Source of the DNA: CAYFRC01 sp050946115
Lineage (GTDB): Bacteria; Bacillota; Clostridia; Christensenellales; Aristaeellaceae
NCBI GenBank assembly: GCA_050946115.1
Contig: JBMNUF010000004.1
Coordinates: forward strand, 111,603 to 175,602
DNA length: 64,000 bases
Reading direction: 5' to 3'
Below the pieces are notes generated by a model. That model was not told the origin of the DNA. It did no database searches and saw nothing but the letters and a program-made list of their open reading frames with translations. Below, piece after piece: positions 50,697-59,791 of the stretch (its first letter is position 1; each line of letters begins with the position of its first letter). The position numbers were made by a program, and so were the translations under genes.

Positions 50697-50725
50697 TTGC
50701 GCTTCGCGCACTTTGGGGCTACAAT
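50697..50725 (+). promoter_or_regulatory. Promoter of the MFS transporter gene
   Basis: TTGCGC (50697-50702) and TACAAT (50720-50725), spacer 17 bp, 36 bp before the ATG. Confidence 0.6.
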
Positions 50726-50761
50726 AGGGGGAGTAGCGTATTTTTTCGGCAAGGAGATGCG

Positions 50762-51949
50762 ATGTCGATGACCGAAACCCGATACCCGTGGCGGTACGCC
50801 CTGTTCCTGATGGCGTATTATATCACCAATTCCGTGTACCAAGGCTTTATCACCGTGTACTATAAGGGAGAGGGTCTCTCCACGGCGGAGATCGGCTTTC
50901 TGAGCGCGGCGGTTCCGATCGTGTCGGTCTTGACGCAGCCGTTCTGGGGTTCCCTGGGCGACCGCATGAAGAGCCGAAACCGATTGATTCGCTTCCTCGC
51001 GCTGGGCGCGTGCTGCATGATTTTGGCGTTTCGCGCGTCGTCGAACCCTTGGGTTCTGCTGCCCGTCGTGTGCGCGTTCGCGGCGTTTTACACCGCGATC
51101 CAGCCGATGGGCGATTCCGTGATCTTGGAGGCGCTCACACCCGAGCGCATCCCGTTCGGCCCCATGCGGCTCGCGGGCGGGCTTTCCTTTGCACTCGGCT
51201 CCATGGTCATGGGGCGCCTCGTCCAAGGGCAGCTCCACATGGTGATCTACCTTACGGCGGGCTTGCTCCTTTTCGTCTTTGCCTCGACCTACGCGCTGCC
51301 CGAGACGAGGGGGCACCAAAAGAAGCACGAAAAGGCATCTATGCGGGAGATTCTGCGGGTGCCGCACATGGCGCCGCTGCTTATCATGGTGACGCTGCTG
51401 CAGCTCACGATGGGATACTTCTACACGTTTTTCTCCGTCCATTTCGTGTCGCTCGAGGGCGGAAACGAGGCGCTGCTGGGCTGGTGCTTTCTGATTTCCG
51501 CCACTTGCGAAACGCCGTTTCTCCTGATGAGCGACAGATTGTTCGAGAAGATCGGCGTCGGAAAGCTCCTGTGCATCGCGGCGGCGACGATCAGCATCCG
51601 CTGGGTGATTTTGGGCACGTGTACCAATGTGCCGATCGTGATGATCAGCCAGGTCTTCCACGGCTGGGGCTTTATCGTGATGACGGTCGCGATGTCCAAA
51701 TACATCGCCGCGACGGTGCCCGAAAACCTGCGCGCGCGCGGACAGATGCTGCTTTCGATCTGCGGATTCGGCATCGCACGCGTGGTCGGGAACTTCGCGG
51801 GCGGCATTCTGGCGAACGCGAAGGGCTATCAGGAAGGCTTTCTGTGGTGCGCCGCGATTTCGATAGCGACACTTTGCATCTTCGCGCCGAAATACCTGCG
51901 CATGCAGCCGCTCAACGGAATGGAGGCGCCTTCGGTCAGTCGTCCATAG
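50762..51949 (+). CDS. MFS transporter (MFS_1-like)
   Basis: Encodes 395 residues with twelve predicted membrane segments. The GDRMKSRNRLIR loop between segments 2 and 3 is the MFS signature. The protein resembles the LacY/NupG-like group often annotated MFS_1-like; the substrate is probably a sugar or nucleoside. The ATG at 50762 follows AAGGAG; a second ATG two codons on is possible. The 3' end overlaps the convergent GH106-like gene by 14 bp. Confidence 0.88.
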   Translation: MSMTETRYPWRYALFLMAYYITNSVYQGFITVYYKGEGLSTAEIGFLSAAVPIVSVLTQPFWGSLGDRMKSRNRLIRFLALGACCMILAFRASSNPWVLLPVVCAFAAFYTAIQPMGDSVILEALTPERIPFGPMRLAGGLSFALGSMVMGRLVQGQLHMVIYLTAGLLLFVFASTYALPETRGHQKKHEKASMREILRVPHMAPLLIMVTLLQLTMGYFYTFFSVHFVSLEGGNEALLGWCFLISATCETPFLLMSDRLFEKIGVGKLLCIAAATISIRWVILGTCTNVPIVMISQVFHGWGFIVMTVAMSKYIAATVPENLRARGQMLLSICGFGIARVVGNFAGGILANAKGYQEGFLWCAAISIATLCIFAPKYLRMQPLNGMEAPSVSRP

Positions 51950-54900
51950 CGCCCGGCTCATTGAAGGGCTTTGTGAAGTACGTTGCGCCCCTCGTGCCGT
52001 ACAGCTCCGGGCTCTTTAGGATGCCCATGGGTTTGAAGGTATATTCGTATGTCCACATGTCCCCCGTCGAGCGCCACGAATTCGGGCTCTGGTAGAAGTA
52101 CACGCCGGGCGTGTGGTGCAGCTGCGCAAAGCCGTTTTGCCGCGTGCCGTACAGGCGCAGCACGATTTCGTGCCTGCCCTTGGGAAGCCCCTTGAGTTCC
52201 AATGCGTAGGGCGAAAACGCGATGATGCCCATATCCTGCCCGTCCGCGAAGACGCGGATGAGCCCGCCCCTATAGCGCGGAACGCGCAGCAGGAAATCGC
52301 CGTCCGCCTCCACGTCAAACCGATAGTCGATATTTCCCGTATAGAACGGGAGGCGCTGCGCCGTCACATCCCCAAAGCCGAGCTTGCGCACGGGGGCGGT
52401 GACGGTTTTTTCTATGCCGCGCACCTCCACGCCGAAATCGCCCAAGAGGTAGAAGCACTCCAAGTTCGTGCGCCGCCCGATGGGGACTTCGATTTCGAGC
52501 ACGTTTGTGCCCTGTTCGATGCGCGGAAGCGGCATCGTCTCGATGGACTTGTCCACAAACCAGCCGTCGGGGCGCACGGGAACGGGCTTGCCGTTCAGAA
52601 ATACCGTCGTCGCCTTTGCATCCTCGAGCGCGAGTTTTGCGCCGTCCAACGCGATCTCGCTTGCAAACGAAAAGCGCAGGCGCAGCGTGTGCGATGGTAC
52701 TTCCTCCTTCAGCATATAGGGCTGCGTGATCTCTTTTCTGCGCAGCGGGATGCCGAGCGAGTGCCTTGCGGCGTTGTCCAAGCGCAGCAATTCCTCGATC
52801 GGCTGCCAGTCGCCGCCGTCCACGCAATATTCCGCCATGTCCAGAAGGAGCATGTTCGGCTCGGAGAGCGATATATCCACCGGCTTCATGATGAGGGACA
52901 TTCCCTGAAGCTGCGCCCTTGTCGAAATCGGAACAGCGGTGCCGCGCCCCTTTTCGAGCCGCAGAAGCAGGCTGTCGTGCATATACCATGTGCGCCCGAA
53001 CACGGTGTTCCCGTCCTGATATCGGGCGGGGAGCGGTTCGATCGCGCCCGTCAGCGTGTCGTATACGGTGAGGGCGTATTCGCCCTTTAGGATGAAGCGG
53101 TATTTCGGCGTGCGCTCGACATCGGGCGATACGGGGTTTTTGCCGTTTGCGATGAAGAGCCATTTGTCCGCGCCGTCGTCGCGCAATTGGTAGAGGAAGC
53201 TTTCCGCCCGCGTGCCGGATGCCGTGTAGATATCGAGCGCGCGATAGGGCGCGAGCTTTGCGAGAATCCCCGCGGGGTCGAACGCGCACTTATCGGATGC
53301 CTCGTACAGCGGCAAGATGTCCTCGGAATATTCCGCATCCACGCACTCGGGGCAGTCGTCCACAAACAGCACGTGCCCGCCTGCGGCGCGGAAGGCGTAG
53401 AGGATATCGAGCGTCGTTCTGCGGAGCGTCTTGGAGCCGCACACGACGACGCAGTCGTATTCCATCTGCCCGACCCTGAGCGGGAAGGAGGCCTTATCAC
53501 ACTGGTTCGGAAGGCACGCCTCGGACAGGAAGTCGAAATCGATCAGCCCGAAGAGAAGAGATTCGGTCAGCCGCGCAAAGCGCTCGTCCATCTGCTGCCG
53601 CTGCGCCGCCGTCTGCTGCGAGGGCCCCCACAATAGCCAATAGCTTTCGATGGGATGCACCACCGCGACCTTTACATCGGCTTTGCCGCGCGTGAGCGCC
53701 GTGTTGAGTCGCGAAAAATGGTTCTCGATGACGGAATACTCCTGCCACCACGGGGATTGATAGCTTATCGTTGCGGGGTAGTCGCGCTTCGCCTCGCCCT
53801 TCATGGTCATCCACGAAAGGTGCGGAACGCGCACGGTGACGCCCAGCGCCGCCTGCCAGTCGCCCTGCAATTTGTAGCCGCGGAAGTCGTAATCCCAGCC
53901 GGTCACACCGTACAGTTCGCTCAGCATGCCCTCTTTCCCGTCCTGGCGGACGACGGACTGCGCCTGCTTGGCGGTGTTGTATTCGTGCCAGTCGCAGAGC
54001 ATGTCGATGCCCGGAATGCCGAAGTGCGGATAGCAGCGCATGGCGTCGCCCACGCACAGCGTCTGGCTGTGAAGCGTCGGCTCCGCGTTGACGTGCCCCG
54101 TGAGGGCGATATCGTGCGATTCGCACCATGCGCCGATCTGCTCGCAGAACGTGGATGCAAATCTTTCCGCAATGAGGTTGTGAAAGCGGTAGCGGAAGCG
54201 GGAAAGCCTGCCGTCCGCCTGCTCCCAGACGAGGAGGGGGAGCTTGTCCAAAAGCGTCTCCCCGTCGTAGCGCGCTGCATACAGCGCGGGAAGACCTTTC
54301 GTCCACGGGAAGAACACGTCCTTCTTCTCCGCCGCGAAGGCGAGCGGCGATTTTGTGGCAAATTGCGGCTCGTCCGTGAAGATGGAGGGCACGGTCTTCC
54401 CGAAATCGTCCTTGAAGGATGTATAATACGCCTCGTGCGTGGTATCGATGAATGCGCGGATCGCGTCGGGATTGAGCGTATCGACATAGGGCGCGTCGTT
54501 AAACCACGGATCGGGCTCGGCGCTCTCTATGTAGGCGTACCACTTGTCGCCTGCGGCAGCGTCGTCTTCGCCGATCAGACGGGAGGATTTCAGCGTGCCG
54601 TCATCGTTCAAAAGAATGTCGTATACGGCGAGAAGCGCGCCGTTGTCCATGCGCATGGTGCGCATCCCGCGCCCGGGCTCGCTCCCCTTGGGGGCATTGG
54701 GCTGCGAAGGCTCGTAGGGAAAGGGTGTGAACAAAAGCATCTTTGCGGCAAACTCTCTGTTCGCGCGCGTGACCTTTCCGCCCGCCGTGCCCGAGGGCCA
54801 GCGATCCTCGTCGTACAGATATGCGAGCATGCCGTTCTCTTTCGCCTCGCGGATGCAGTGGGCGACGTGGCGCATGAATTCATCATCGAGATAGGGGCTG

Positions 54901-55091
54901 TCCATGCCCGTGCGCACGTGCATGTGAAAGCCGCCAAAGCCCATCTTGCGGAACATTTCGATCTGCTCCGAAAGCGTATCATCCTCTAATTTTCCGTTCC
55001 ATGCCCAAAAGGGCGTACCCCTGTATTCCGAAGTAGGGTTGCGAAAGAGCGCGTTCGAAAGGCGCTCCTCCCGATTCTTGGGATACAGCAT
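51936..55091 (-). CDS. GH106-like glycoside hydrolase (alpha-L-rhamnosidase-like)
   Basis: Encodes 1051 residues, no signal peptide, so probably cytoplasmic. The N-terminal signature YRGTPFWAWNG then FGGFHMHVRTGMDSPYL and YLYDEDRWPSG matches the GH106-type family often annotated as alpha-L-rhamnosidase or simply glycosyl hydrolase. A SIFTDEPQF segment and a TGHVNAEPTLHSQ segment carry likely catalytic acids. C-terminal beta domains resemble the sugar-binding folds of GH2 proteins. The ATG at 55091 has GGAGG seven bases upstream; earlier ATGs are too close to or before it. It lies 14 bp after the methyltransferase gene, so the three genes from 56633 down form one operon. Confidence 0.78.
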   Translation of the reverse strand: MLYPKNREERLSNALFRNPTSEYRGTPFWAWNGKLEDDTLSEQIEMFRKMGFGGFHMHVRTGMDSPYLDDEFMRHVAHCIREAKENGMLAYLYDEDRWPSGTAGGKVTRANREFAAKMLLFTPFPYEPSQPNAPKGSEPGRGMRTMRMDNGALLAVYDILLNDDGTLKSSRLIGEDDAAAGDKWYAYIESAEPDPWFNDAPYVDTLNPDAIRAFIDTTHEAYYTSFKDDFGKTVPSIFTDEPQFATKSPLAFAAEKKDVFFPWTKGLPALYAARYDGETLLDKLPLLVWEQADGRLSRFRYRFHNLIAERFASTFCEQIGAWCESHDIALTGHVNAEPTLHSQTLCVGDAMRCYPHFGIPGIDMLCDWHEYNTAKQAQSVVRQDGKEGMLSELYGVTGWDYDFRGYKLQGDWQAALGVTVRVPHLSWMTMKGEAKRDYPATISYQSPWWQEYSVIENHFSRLNTALTRGKADVKVAVVHPIESYWLLWGPSQQTAAQRQQMDERFARLTESLLFGLIDFDFLSEACLPNQCDKASFPLRVGQMEYDCVVVCGSKTLRRTTLDILYAFRAAGGHVLFVDDCPECVDAEYSEDILPLYEASDKCAFDPAGILAKLAPYRALDIYTASGTRAESFLYQLRDDGADKWLFIANGKNPVSPDVERTPKYRFILKGEYALTVYDTLTGAIEPLPARYQDGNTVFGRTWYMHDSLLLRLEKGRGTAVPISTRAQLQGMSLIMKPVDISLSEPNMLLLDMAEYCVDGGDWQPIEELLRLDNAARHSLGIPLRRKEITQPYMLKEEVPSHTLRLRFSFASEIALDGAKLALEDAKATTVFLNGKPVPVRPDGWFVDKSIETMPLPRIEQGTNVLEIEVPIGRRTNLECFYLLGDFGVEVRGIEKTVTAPVRKLGFGDVTAQRLPFYTGNIDYRFDVEADGDFLLRVPRYRGGLIRVFADGQDMGIIAFSPYALELKGLPKGRHEIVLRLYGTRQNGFAQLHHTPGVYFYQSPNSWRSTGDMWTYEYTFKPMGILKSPELYGTRGATYFTKPFNEPGAMDD

Positions 55092-55105
55092 ATGCATGCC
55101 TCCGA

Positions 55106-56461
55106 TCATTTTGCGGTCATGAGATAGAGCGTGCGCTTCGTCCCTTGGATGGGTTCGCCTTTGCGGATCGTAAAATATGTACCGAAGGCCTTTTCAAAGC
55201 CCTGTTCGTGATAATCGGGGAAGATGTCGTCTCTCGTCGCGAGCAGCGTCTGCACCTGCGAATCCGCCTTGGGGACGAATTCGATGATTACGTGCTTTGC
55301 CATGGAGGCGAGCCACTCCGCGATCTTTTCAAACGGCAGGTTGTTCGAGATCGCCATATGGTGGATGACCGCGAGCATCATGATGCAGTCGGGCTTTTGG
55401 CGCGATGCGATGTCCCCGCGCTCTCTGTTCGCAAAGCCGATCGCGGGGGTGGGGTTCGTGAGATCGAGCAGCAGCGGCAGCATCTCCTCGCCGGATGCCT
55501 TTACGGCGTTGTAGCTGCGCTCGACCGCCACCGGGTCGATGTCGAACGCGACCGCGCTCCCGCCGTATTTCAGCGAAAGGCGCGTGTATCTGCCGTCGTT
55601 CGCGCCGAAATCCCACGCGGTTTTCGGCTGTATCTCGTCGAGAAATGCGGACACCAGCCGCTCCTTTTCGGAAGCCGCTTCGTCCGTATAGTTTGTATGC
55701 GCGTAGTAGTCGCCCCATTCGGTGACGATGCCCTTTTGGCGAATGCTGGAAACCGCGCGGATGAGCGAATCGATCATCGCGACGTGCTGGAGCTTTCCGA
55801 GGCGCAGCTCGCGCGGCGCGGCGGTGCTCTTTCCGTCCTGCCCGTGTTTCGCGATGGCCCTTGCGTGCCAGCGGATGTGCTGCGTCGCCGTAAAGCCGCC
55901 CTTGCGCCCCAGGAGCGTAGATGCGAGGTCCAGCGGAATGCCGTCGATATAGTTGCGAAGCAGCTGCGAAAGGCGTACGTCGACATGCGCCATCAGAAGC
56001 AGCGGCGCGAGGAAGTGCCTGCAAAACTGCCCGTAGGCGATCCACGGCTTGCCCTCCTCGTACAGTTCAAACGAGAGCGTGTCGATGAGTACCGCTTTTC
56101 CGCGCACGAACTGGATGTTGTACGCGCTCGCGTCCTTGAGGATCATGTTTTGATCGAGCGCCATTCTGTGGCATTTGAGCGTCACAAGCGCGGCGTCGCG
56201 AAGCTGCCCGAACGACCATTCATACGGATAGGAAATAAACGGCACCTTTTCGGGCGCAAGGATTTTGTACGCGCCCTCGGGGAGCGGCATATCCTCTTCC
56301 GCGTGGGGGATGAGGAGGCCCTCTTTTACGAGCGCCGGGTACAGGCGATCCATGAGCGCGTCGTACTGTGCCCGATATGCGTTATTGACCTGCCGCAGCA
56401 CGCGCCCGTTCTCGAAAAAGACCTGCCCGGACGGGTCGCGAAAGGAACTGAATTCGCGCAT
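55106..56461 (-). CDS. Class I SAM-dependent methyltransferase with N-terminal extension
   Basis: Encodes 451 residues. The C-terminal 180 residues hold the SAM-binding fold: TAWDFGANDGRYTRLSL (motif I) and AVAFDIDPVAVER, then PDCIMMLAVIHHM. The N-terminal 270 residues contain kinase-like pieces (LKDASAYNIQFVRGKAVLIDTLSFE) that recall NoeA-type nodulation methyltransferases and the cold-shock-like region of choline kinases. I infer methylation of a surface glycan or lipid-linked intermediate. The ATG at 56461 has AAGGAG upstream. It follows the 55-residue membrane protein gene by 4 bp. Confidence 0.82.
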   Translation of the reverse strand: MREFSSFRDPSGQVFFENGRVLRQVNNAYRAQYDALMDRLYPALVKEGLLIPHAEEDMPLPEGAYKILAPEKVPFISYPYEWSFGQLRDAALVTLKCHRMALDQNMILKDASAYNIQFVRGKAVLIDTLSFELYEEGKPWIAYGQFCRHFLAPLLLMAHVDVRLSQLLRNYIDGIPLDLASTLLGRKGGFTATQHIRWHARAIAKHGQDGKSTAAPRELRLGKLQHVAMIDSLIRAVSSIRQKGIVTEWGDYYAHTNYTDEAASEKERLVSAFLDEIQPKTAWDFGANDGRYTRLSLKYGGSAVAFDIDPVAVERSYNAVKASGEEMLPLLLDLTNPTPAIGFANRERGDIASRQKPDCIMMLAVIHHMAISNNLPFEKIAEWLASMAKHVIIEFVPKADSQVQTLLATRDDIFPDYHEQGFEKAFGTYFTIRKGEPIQGTKRTLYLMTAK

Positions 56462-56465
56462 GGCG

Positions 56466-56633
56466 TTACTCCTTGCCCTCGGGCTTGGATTCGGATGCAG
56501 ACGCATCTTTCTTGTTTTTGCGGAAGAAAGCTGCGACCTTCTTGCGGAAAATCACGAGATAGCCGCCGCATACGGCGATTGCAGCGATGACAAACTGCAC
56601 GATCATGCTGCCGAAACCGGGATCGAGATACAT
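56466..56633 (-). CDS. Small membrane protein of 55 residues (MYLDPGFGS type)
   Basis: Read directly from the minus strand: it starts MYLDPGFGSMIVQFVIAA, has one membrane helix, then a basic stretch RKKVAAFFRKNKK and an acidic tail. The ATG at 56633 has AAGGA six bases upstream, and the stop is four bases before the methyltransferase ATG, which argues that it is real. Small proteins with a DPG-x-GS start are, to my knowledge, often found beside glycan-modifying enzymes. Function unknown, perhaps a membrane anchor or subunit for the methyltransferase. Confidence 0.75.
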   Translation of the reverse strand: MYLDPGFGSMIVQFVIAAIAVCGGYLVIFRKKVAAFFRKNKKDASASESKPEGKE

Positions 56634-56690
56634 ATTGATTCCTTCTTTCCGTACTATGCAACCTATGCGGGTAGTTCATATGTTATTAAA

Positions 56691-56738
56691 CCATGATACG
56701 CCCGAATCGCCCGTCTGTCAAGCAATTTCGGGTTATAA
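56691..56738 (-). promoter_or_regulatory. Promoter repeat, copy 1 (upstream of the small membrane protein)
   Basis: Contains minus-strand TTGACA (56716-56721) and TATCAT (56693-56698), spacer 17 bp. The whole 48-bp block is repeated at 57897-57944 with 45 of 48 bases identical. CCCGAA and TTCGGG arms flank the -35 region as an inverted repeat. Confidence 0.75.
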
Positions 56739-56781
56739 TGCACTGTTGATAAAGAGTGGGTTATACTTCGCGGCATATGTA

Positions 56782-57783
56782 TTATTCGATTTGCAGGAGA
56801 TCGTGCGCCACGGGCTTATAAAACAGGCGCCTAATCTCGGCGGCGTCGCGCGTAATGGCGAGGATCCACATGAGCTTGGTCACCACGGCTTCGAGCGTCA
56901 TGGTATAGGCTTCGATCACGTCGTATTGCGACTTGACGCGATGCCCCACATGATAGATCGCCATATCGCTGCCCTCGTGCGGCACCTGCGTGGTCATGAC
57001 GACGGTCTTGCCGTCGTGCATCCAATCGCGGATGGCGTCCATGAATCGGTCGTTTCCGTAGCTCGGGATGCCGCCCACGCCGAAGCTCTCGATCACGAGC
57101 GCATCGTAGTTTTGACGGAGGTAGTGTATGATGTCCGAAGAGATGCCCGGAATCAGTTTCAGCACCGCAACGCGCTCGTTTAGCGCGCGGTAGAATGTGG
57201 GTTCGCCCAAGGGCGCGGGCTCAGGGATGTAGCGCAGGATGCGCCCGTCCTGAAGGAGGGCGAGCTCGGGGTAATCCACGCTCTGAAACGCGTTGCGGCT
57301 CTTGGTGCGCGTCTTTCTGGCGCGCGTGCCCACGATCGCCTTGCCGTCAAACACGATCGAAACGCCGTGCGAGCGCGCATCCAGCGCGTAGAAAAAGGCG
57401 TCCCAAAGGTTCAGGCGCGCGTCGGTATCGGTCAGGTAGATGGACTTTTGCGCGCCGGTGAGCACGACGGGCTTTGCGATGTTCTGCAAAAGATAACTGA
57501 GCGCGGCAGCGGTATATGCCATGGTATCGGTGCCGTGCGCGATCACAAACCCGTCGAAGCGGCCGTAGTTTTGCTCGACGCACTGCGCCAGCGTGAGCCA
57601 GTGGGCGGGGCGCATGTCGGTGGAATCCAGATTCATCGGGCGAACCGTCTCCGTTTCGCACAGCGCAGAAATGCCCGGCACGCTTTGTAGCAGCTCCTCG
57701 GGCGCGATCATGGGTACCATCCCATCGTCCGTGGGCTTGGCGGCGATGGTGCCGCCGGTTGCGATCAAGAGAATCTTTTTCAC
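56782..57783 (-). CDS. L-asparaginase, type I-like
   Basis: Encodes 333 residues. Hydrolyses L-asparagine to aspartate and ammonia. The first catalytic threonine is in LLIATGGTIA (Thr12), and the second site in VIAHGTDTMAYTAAALS. VVLTGAQKSIY is also typical. No signal peptide, so cytoplasmic. The start is GTG at 57783 with GGAGAG upstream. It is monocistronic and lies between two copies of a 48-bp promoter repeat. Confidence 0.92.
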   Translation of the reverse strand: MKKILLIATGGTIAAKPTDDGMVPMIAPEELLQSVPGISALCETETVRPMNLDSTDMRPAHWLTLAQCVEQNYGRFDGFVIAHGTDTMAYTAAALSYLLQNIAKPVVLTGAQKSIYLTDTDARLNLWDAFFYALDARSHGVSIVFDGKAIVGTRARKTRTKSRNAFQSVDYPELALLQDGRILRYIPEPAPLGEPTFYRALNERVAVLKLIPGISSDIIHYLRQNYDALVIESFGVGGIPSYGNDRFMDAIRDWMHDGKTVVMTTQVPHEGSDMAIYHVGHRVKSQYDVIEAYTMTLEAVVTKLMWILAITRDAAEIRRLFYKPVAHDLLQIE

Positions 57784-57896
57784 GGCGCATTCTCTCCGAT
57801 ATAGCGGTTATTTTTGTCTCAAGTCCGTTTGGCGGGCGGCGTGTCGGCGGTTGCCGCATCGGTTCTTTTATAAACGGCAGCCGCTTCTTTTTCTAC

Positions 57897-57944
57897 CCAT
57901 GATACGCCCAAATCGCCCGTCCGTCAAGCAAATTCGGGTTATAA
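57897..57944 (-). promoter_or_regulatory. Promoter repeat, copy 2 (upstream of asparaginase)
   Basis: Contains minus-strand TTGACG (57914-57919 region) and TATCAT (57899-57904), spacing as in copy 1. It would give the asparaginase mRNA a leader of about 110 nt. Confidence 0.65.
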
Positions 57945-58022
57945 CATAGCCCAAACGATACATGTGTATCCTTGATTTTTCCGTAAAAATATAAGCGGCG
58001 CAATGCATGTCGCGTATCTCAT

Positions 58023-58060
58023 ATTAAAATGAGCCGCCCGGAAAAAATCCGGGACGGCTC
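58023..58060 (-). terminator. Terminator of the second importer operon
   Basis: GAGCCGCCCGGA (58031-58042) and TCCGGGACGGCTC (58048-58060) form a stem with one bulge around a T-rich loop on the minus strand, followed by ATTTTAATA. Confidence 0.75.
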
Positions 58061-58079
58061 GAAGAGAGAGGAGACGCGA

Positions 58080-59726
58080 TTAACCGAGGGAGGACTGATA
58101 GGCAGCTGAGTAGATTTCGACGTACCGATCGATGCCGTAGCGGGCGAGGTCGTTCAGGTACGCATCCCAATCGGCGTCGATGTCGCGCTCGCCGATGATG
58201 AACTGCACGGTCGCCTTGGTGATGTAGTCGTTCAGGTTCGTGCGGATCTCGGTGAATTCGTCGGCATCCGCTTCCGCGACGAAGAGCGTTGCGGGCAGGC
58301 GGTTGGGATCGATAAACGCCTCCAGCGGCACGGTGTCCAGGGAGATGCGCTGCTCGTAGTTCTCGGGCAAGTAGACGTCTTCAACCATCGGCAGCTGGGA
58401 CAGGCGGCGGGCAGCCAGGTCGGCCTGCGGCCCGATCCAGAACTGATAGGCGACGTTTTCGGCATACGCCTCGGGGTTCTGCTCTTCATCCGTGTTCAGG
58501 CGGATGTACTTCGCGGGATTGCCGAACAGGTCGAGCGTGCCCTCGGGGGCGACCTCCCAGCCTATGCCTTCCTTGCCCCAGCCCTTCTTGACCATGGAGT
58601 CTTCAGAGAGGTGATAGTCGAGCCAGCGGAACGCCGCCGCAGGGTATTCGCAGACGTCGGTGATGACGGCGTGGAAGCCCTGCACTTCGCCCTCGTTGGC
58701 GTTCTGCGGCTGCACGCGCCTGCCGGACGGGCCTTCGACGGGGAGCACGATCTGGTAGTTCTTGTATTCGTCGTAGTCCGCGTTGGAGACGCCCATCGCG
58801 CAGTGGTCGCATACGTACGCGCCGCAGATTTTGGGCTCCTGGCGGACGGTCTGCGCCATCTGGTCTTCCTTCTGGGAGAACGCAGCGGGATCGATCAGGC
58901 CCTCGTCATAAAGGCTCTTGCAGTAGCGGATGCCTTCGCGATACGCTTCGGTATCGCAGGAGAAATCGACTTCGCCTTCGGGCGTGAGGTAGAGCCAGAA
59001 GTTCGGCTTCACTGCCTGGAAGGACCAGCCGATCAGACACCACTGTACGGGCGTATTCCACGTGGTCGCGCCGGTGAGGCCGATCTCGTCCGCCTCGCCG
59101 TTGCCGTTCAGGTCGTTCGTGACGAACGCGCGCAGCACTTCGCGGAGTTCCTCGGTGGTAGTAGGCATGGCCATATTGACGGCTTCGAGCCAATCCTGGC
59201 GCATGTACATCTTCGGATACGCGGAGCAGTGGTAGCACTCGCTGAAGCGCGCGACGCCGTAAATCTCTCCGTCGGGCGCGGTGGACGTGAGCTTGAAGAT
59301 CGGGTTGTACTCGAAGATGGAGTTGATTTCATACCCATAGTCCTCGAGGAAGGGACTGATGGAAGTCAGGATGCCTTCCTTGACGCCGAACTGCATGACG
59401 TCCGCCTGAGAGAAGATGGCCGTCCAGTCGGTGAGGAACATGTCCGGATAATCGCCCGAGGCAAGCAGCAGGTTGCGCTTGTTCAGGGCGTCCGCCGAAG
59501 AGGAGGTGATGATGTCTACGTGCACGTTGGTGATGTCTTCGACTTCCTGCAGCCAGCCGTTGGTCGAATAGTCCGTGCCCGCGCCGCCCTCCATCCATAC
59601 ATCGAAGGAGACGACTTCGCTCGTGATCGGGAACTCGTTCGCCTTGTTCACGGTCACTTCCGCCGTGGCGGACGCGATTGTCAAAAGGAGCGCGAGCGCC
59701 AAGGCAATGGACAACAGTTTCTTCAT
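58080..59726 (-). CDS. CUT1 sugar ABC transporter, extracellular solute-binding protein
   Basis: Encodes 548 residues. Signal peptide 1-22 (LLLTIASATAE), again without a lipobox cysteine, as in the protein at 22562. The mature part has VSFDVWMEGGAGTDYSTNGWL, then DYPDMFLTDWTAIFSQADVM and VRRFV-type family segments of the LplA-like binding proteins. Binds an oligosaccharide outside the cell for the two permeases upstream. The ATG at 59726 follows TAAGGAGG. Third and last gene of the operon. No ATPase gene and no glycosidase adjoin. Confidence 0.9.
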   Translation of the reverse strand: MKKLLSIALALALLLTIASATAEVTVNKANEFPITSEVVSFDVWMEGGAGTDYSTNGWLQEVEDITNVHVDIITSSSADALNKRNLLLASGDYPDMFLTDWTAIFSQADVMQFGVKEGILTSISPFLEDYGYEINSIFEYNPIFKLTSTAPDGEIYGVARFSECYHCSAYPKMYMRQDWLEAVNMAMPTTTEELREVLRAFVTNDLNGNGEADEIGLTGATTWNTPVQWCLIGWSFQAVKPNFWLYLTPEGEVDFSCDTEAYREGIRYCKSLYDEGLIDPAAFSQKEDQMAQTVRQEPKICGAYVCDHCAMGVSNADYDEYKNYQIVLPVEGPSGRRVQPQNANEGEVQGFHAVITDVCEYPAAAFRWLDYHLSEDSMVKKGWGKEGIGWEVAPEGTLDLFGNPAKYIRLNTDEEQNPEAYAENVAYQFWIGPQADLAARRLSQLPMVEDVYLPENYEQRISLDTVPLEAFIDPNRLPATLFVAEADADEFTEIRTNLNDYITKATVQFIIGERDIDADWDAYLNDLARYGIDRYVEIYSAAYQSSLG

Positions 59727-59791
59727 GTGGGATTTCCTCCTTATTGTATTTTATTTTCGCGCTCGGGTGCGCGCAAAAACCGAATGGGGAA

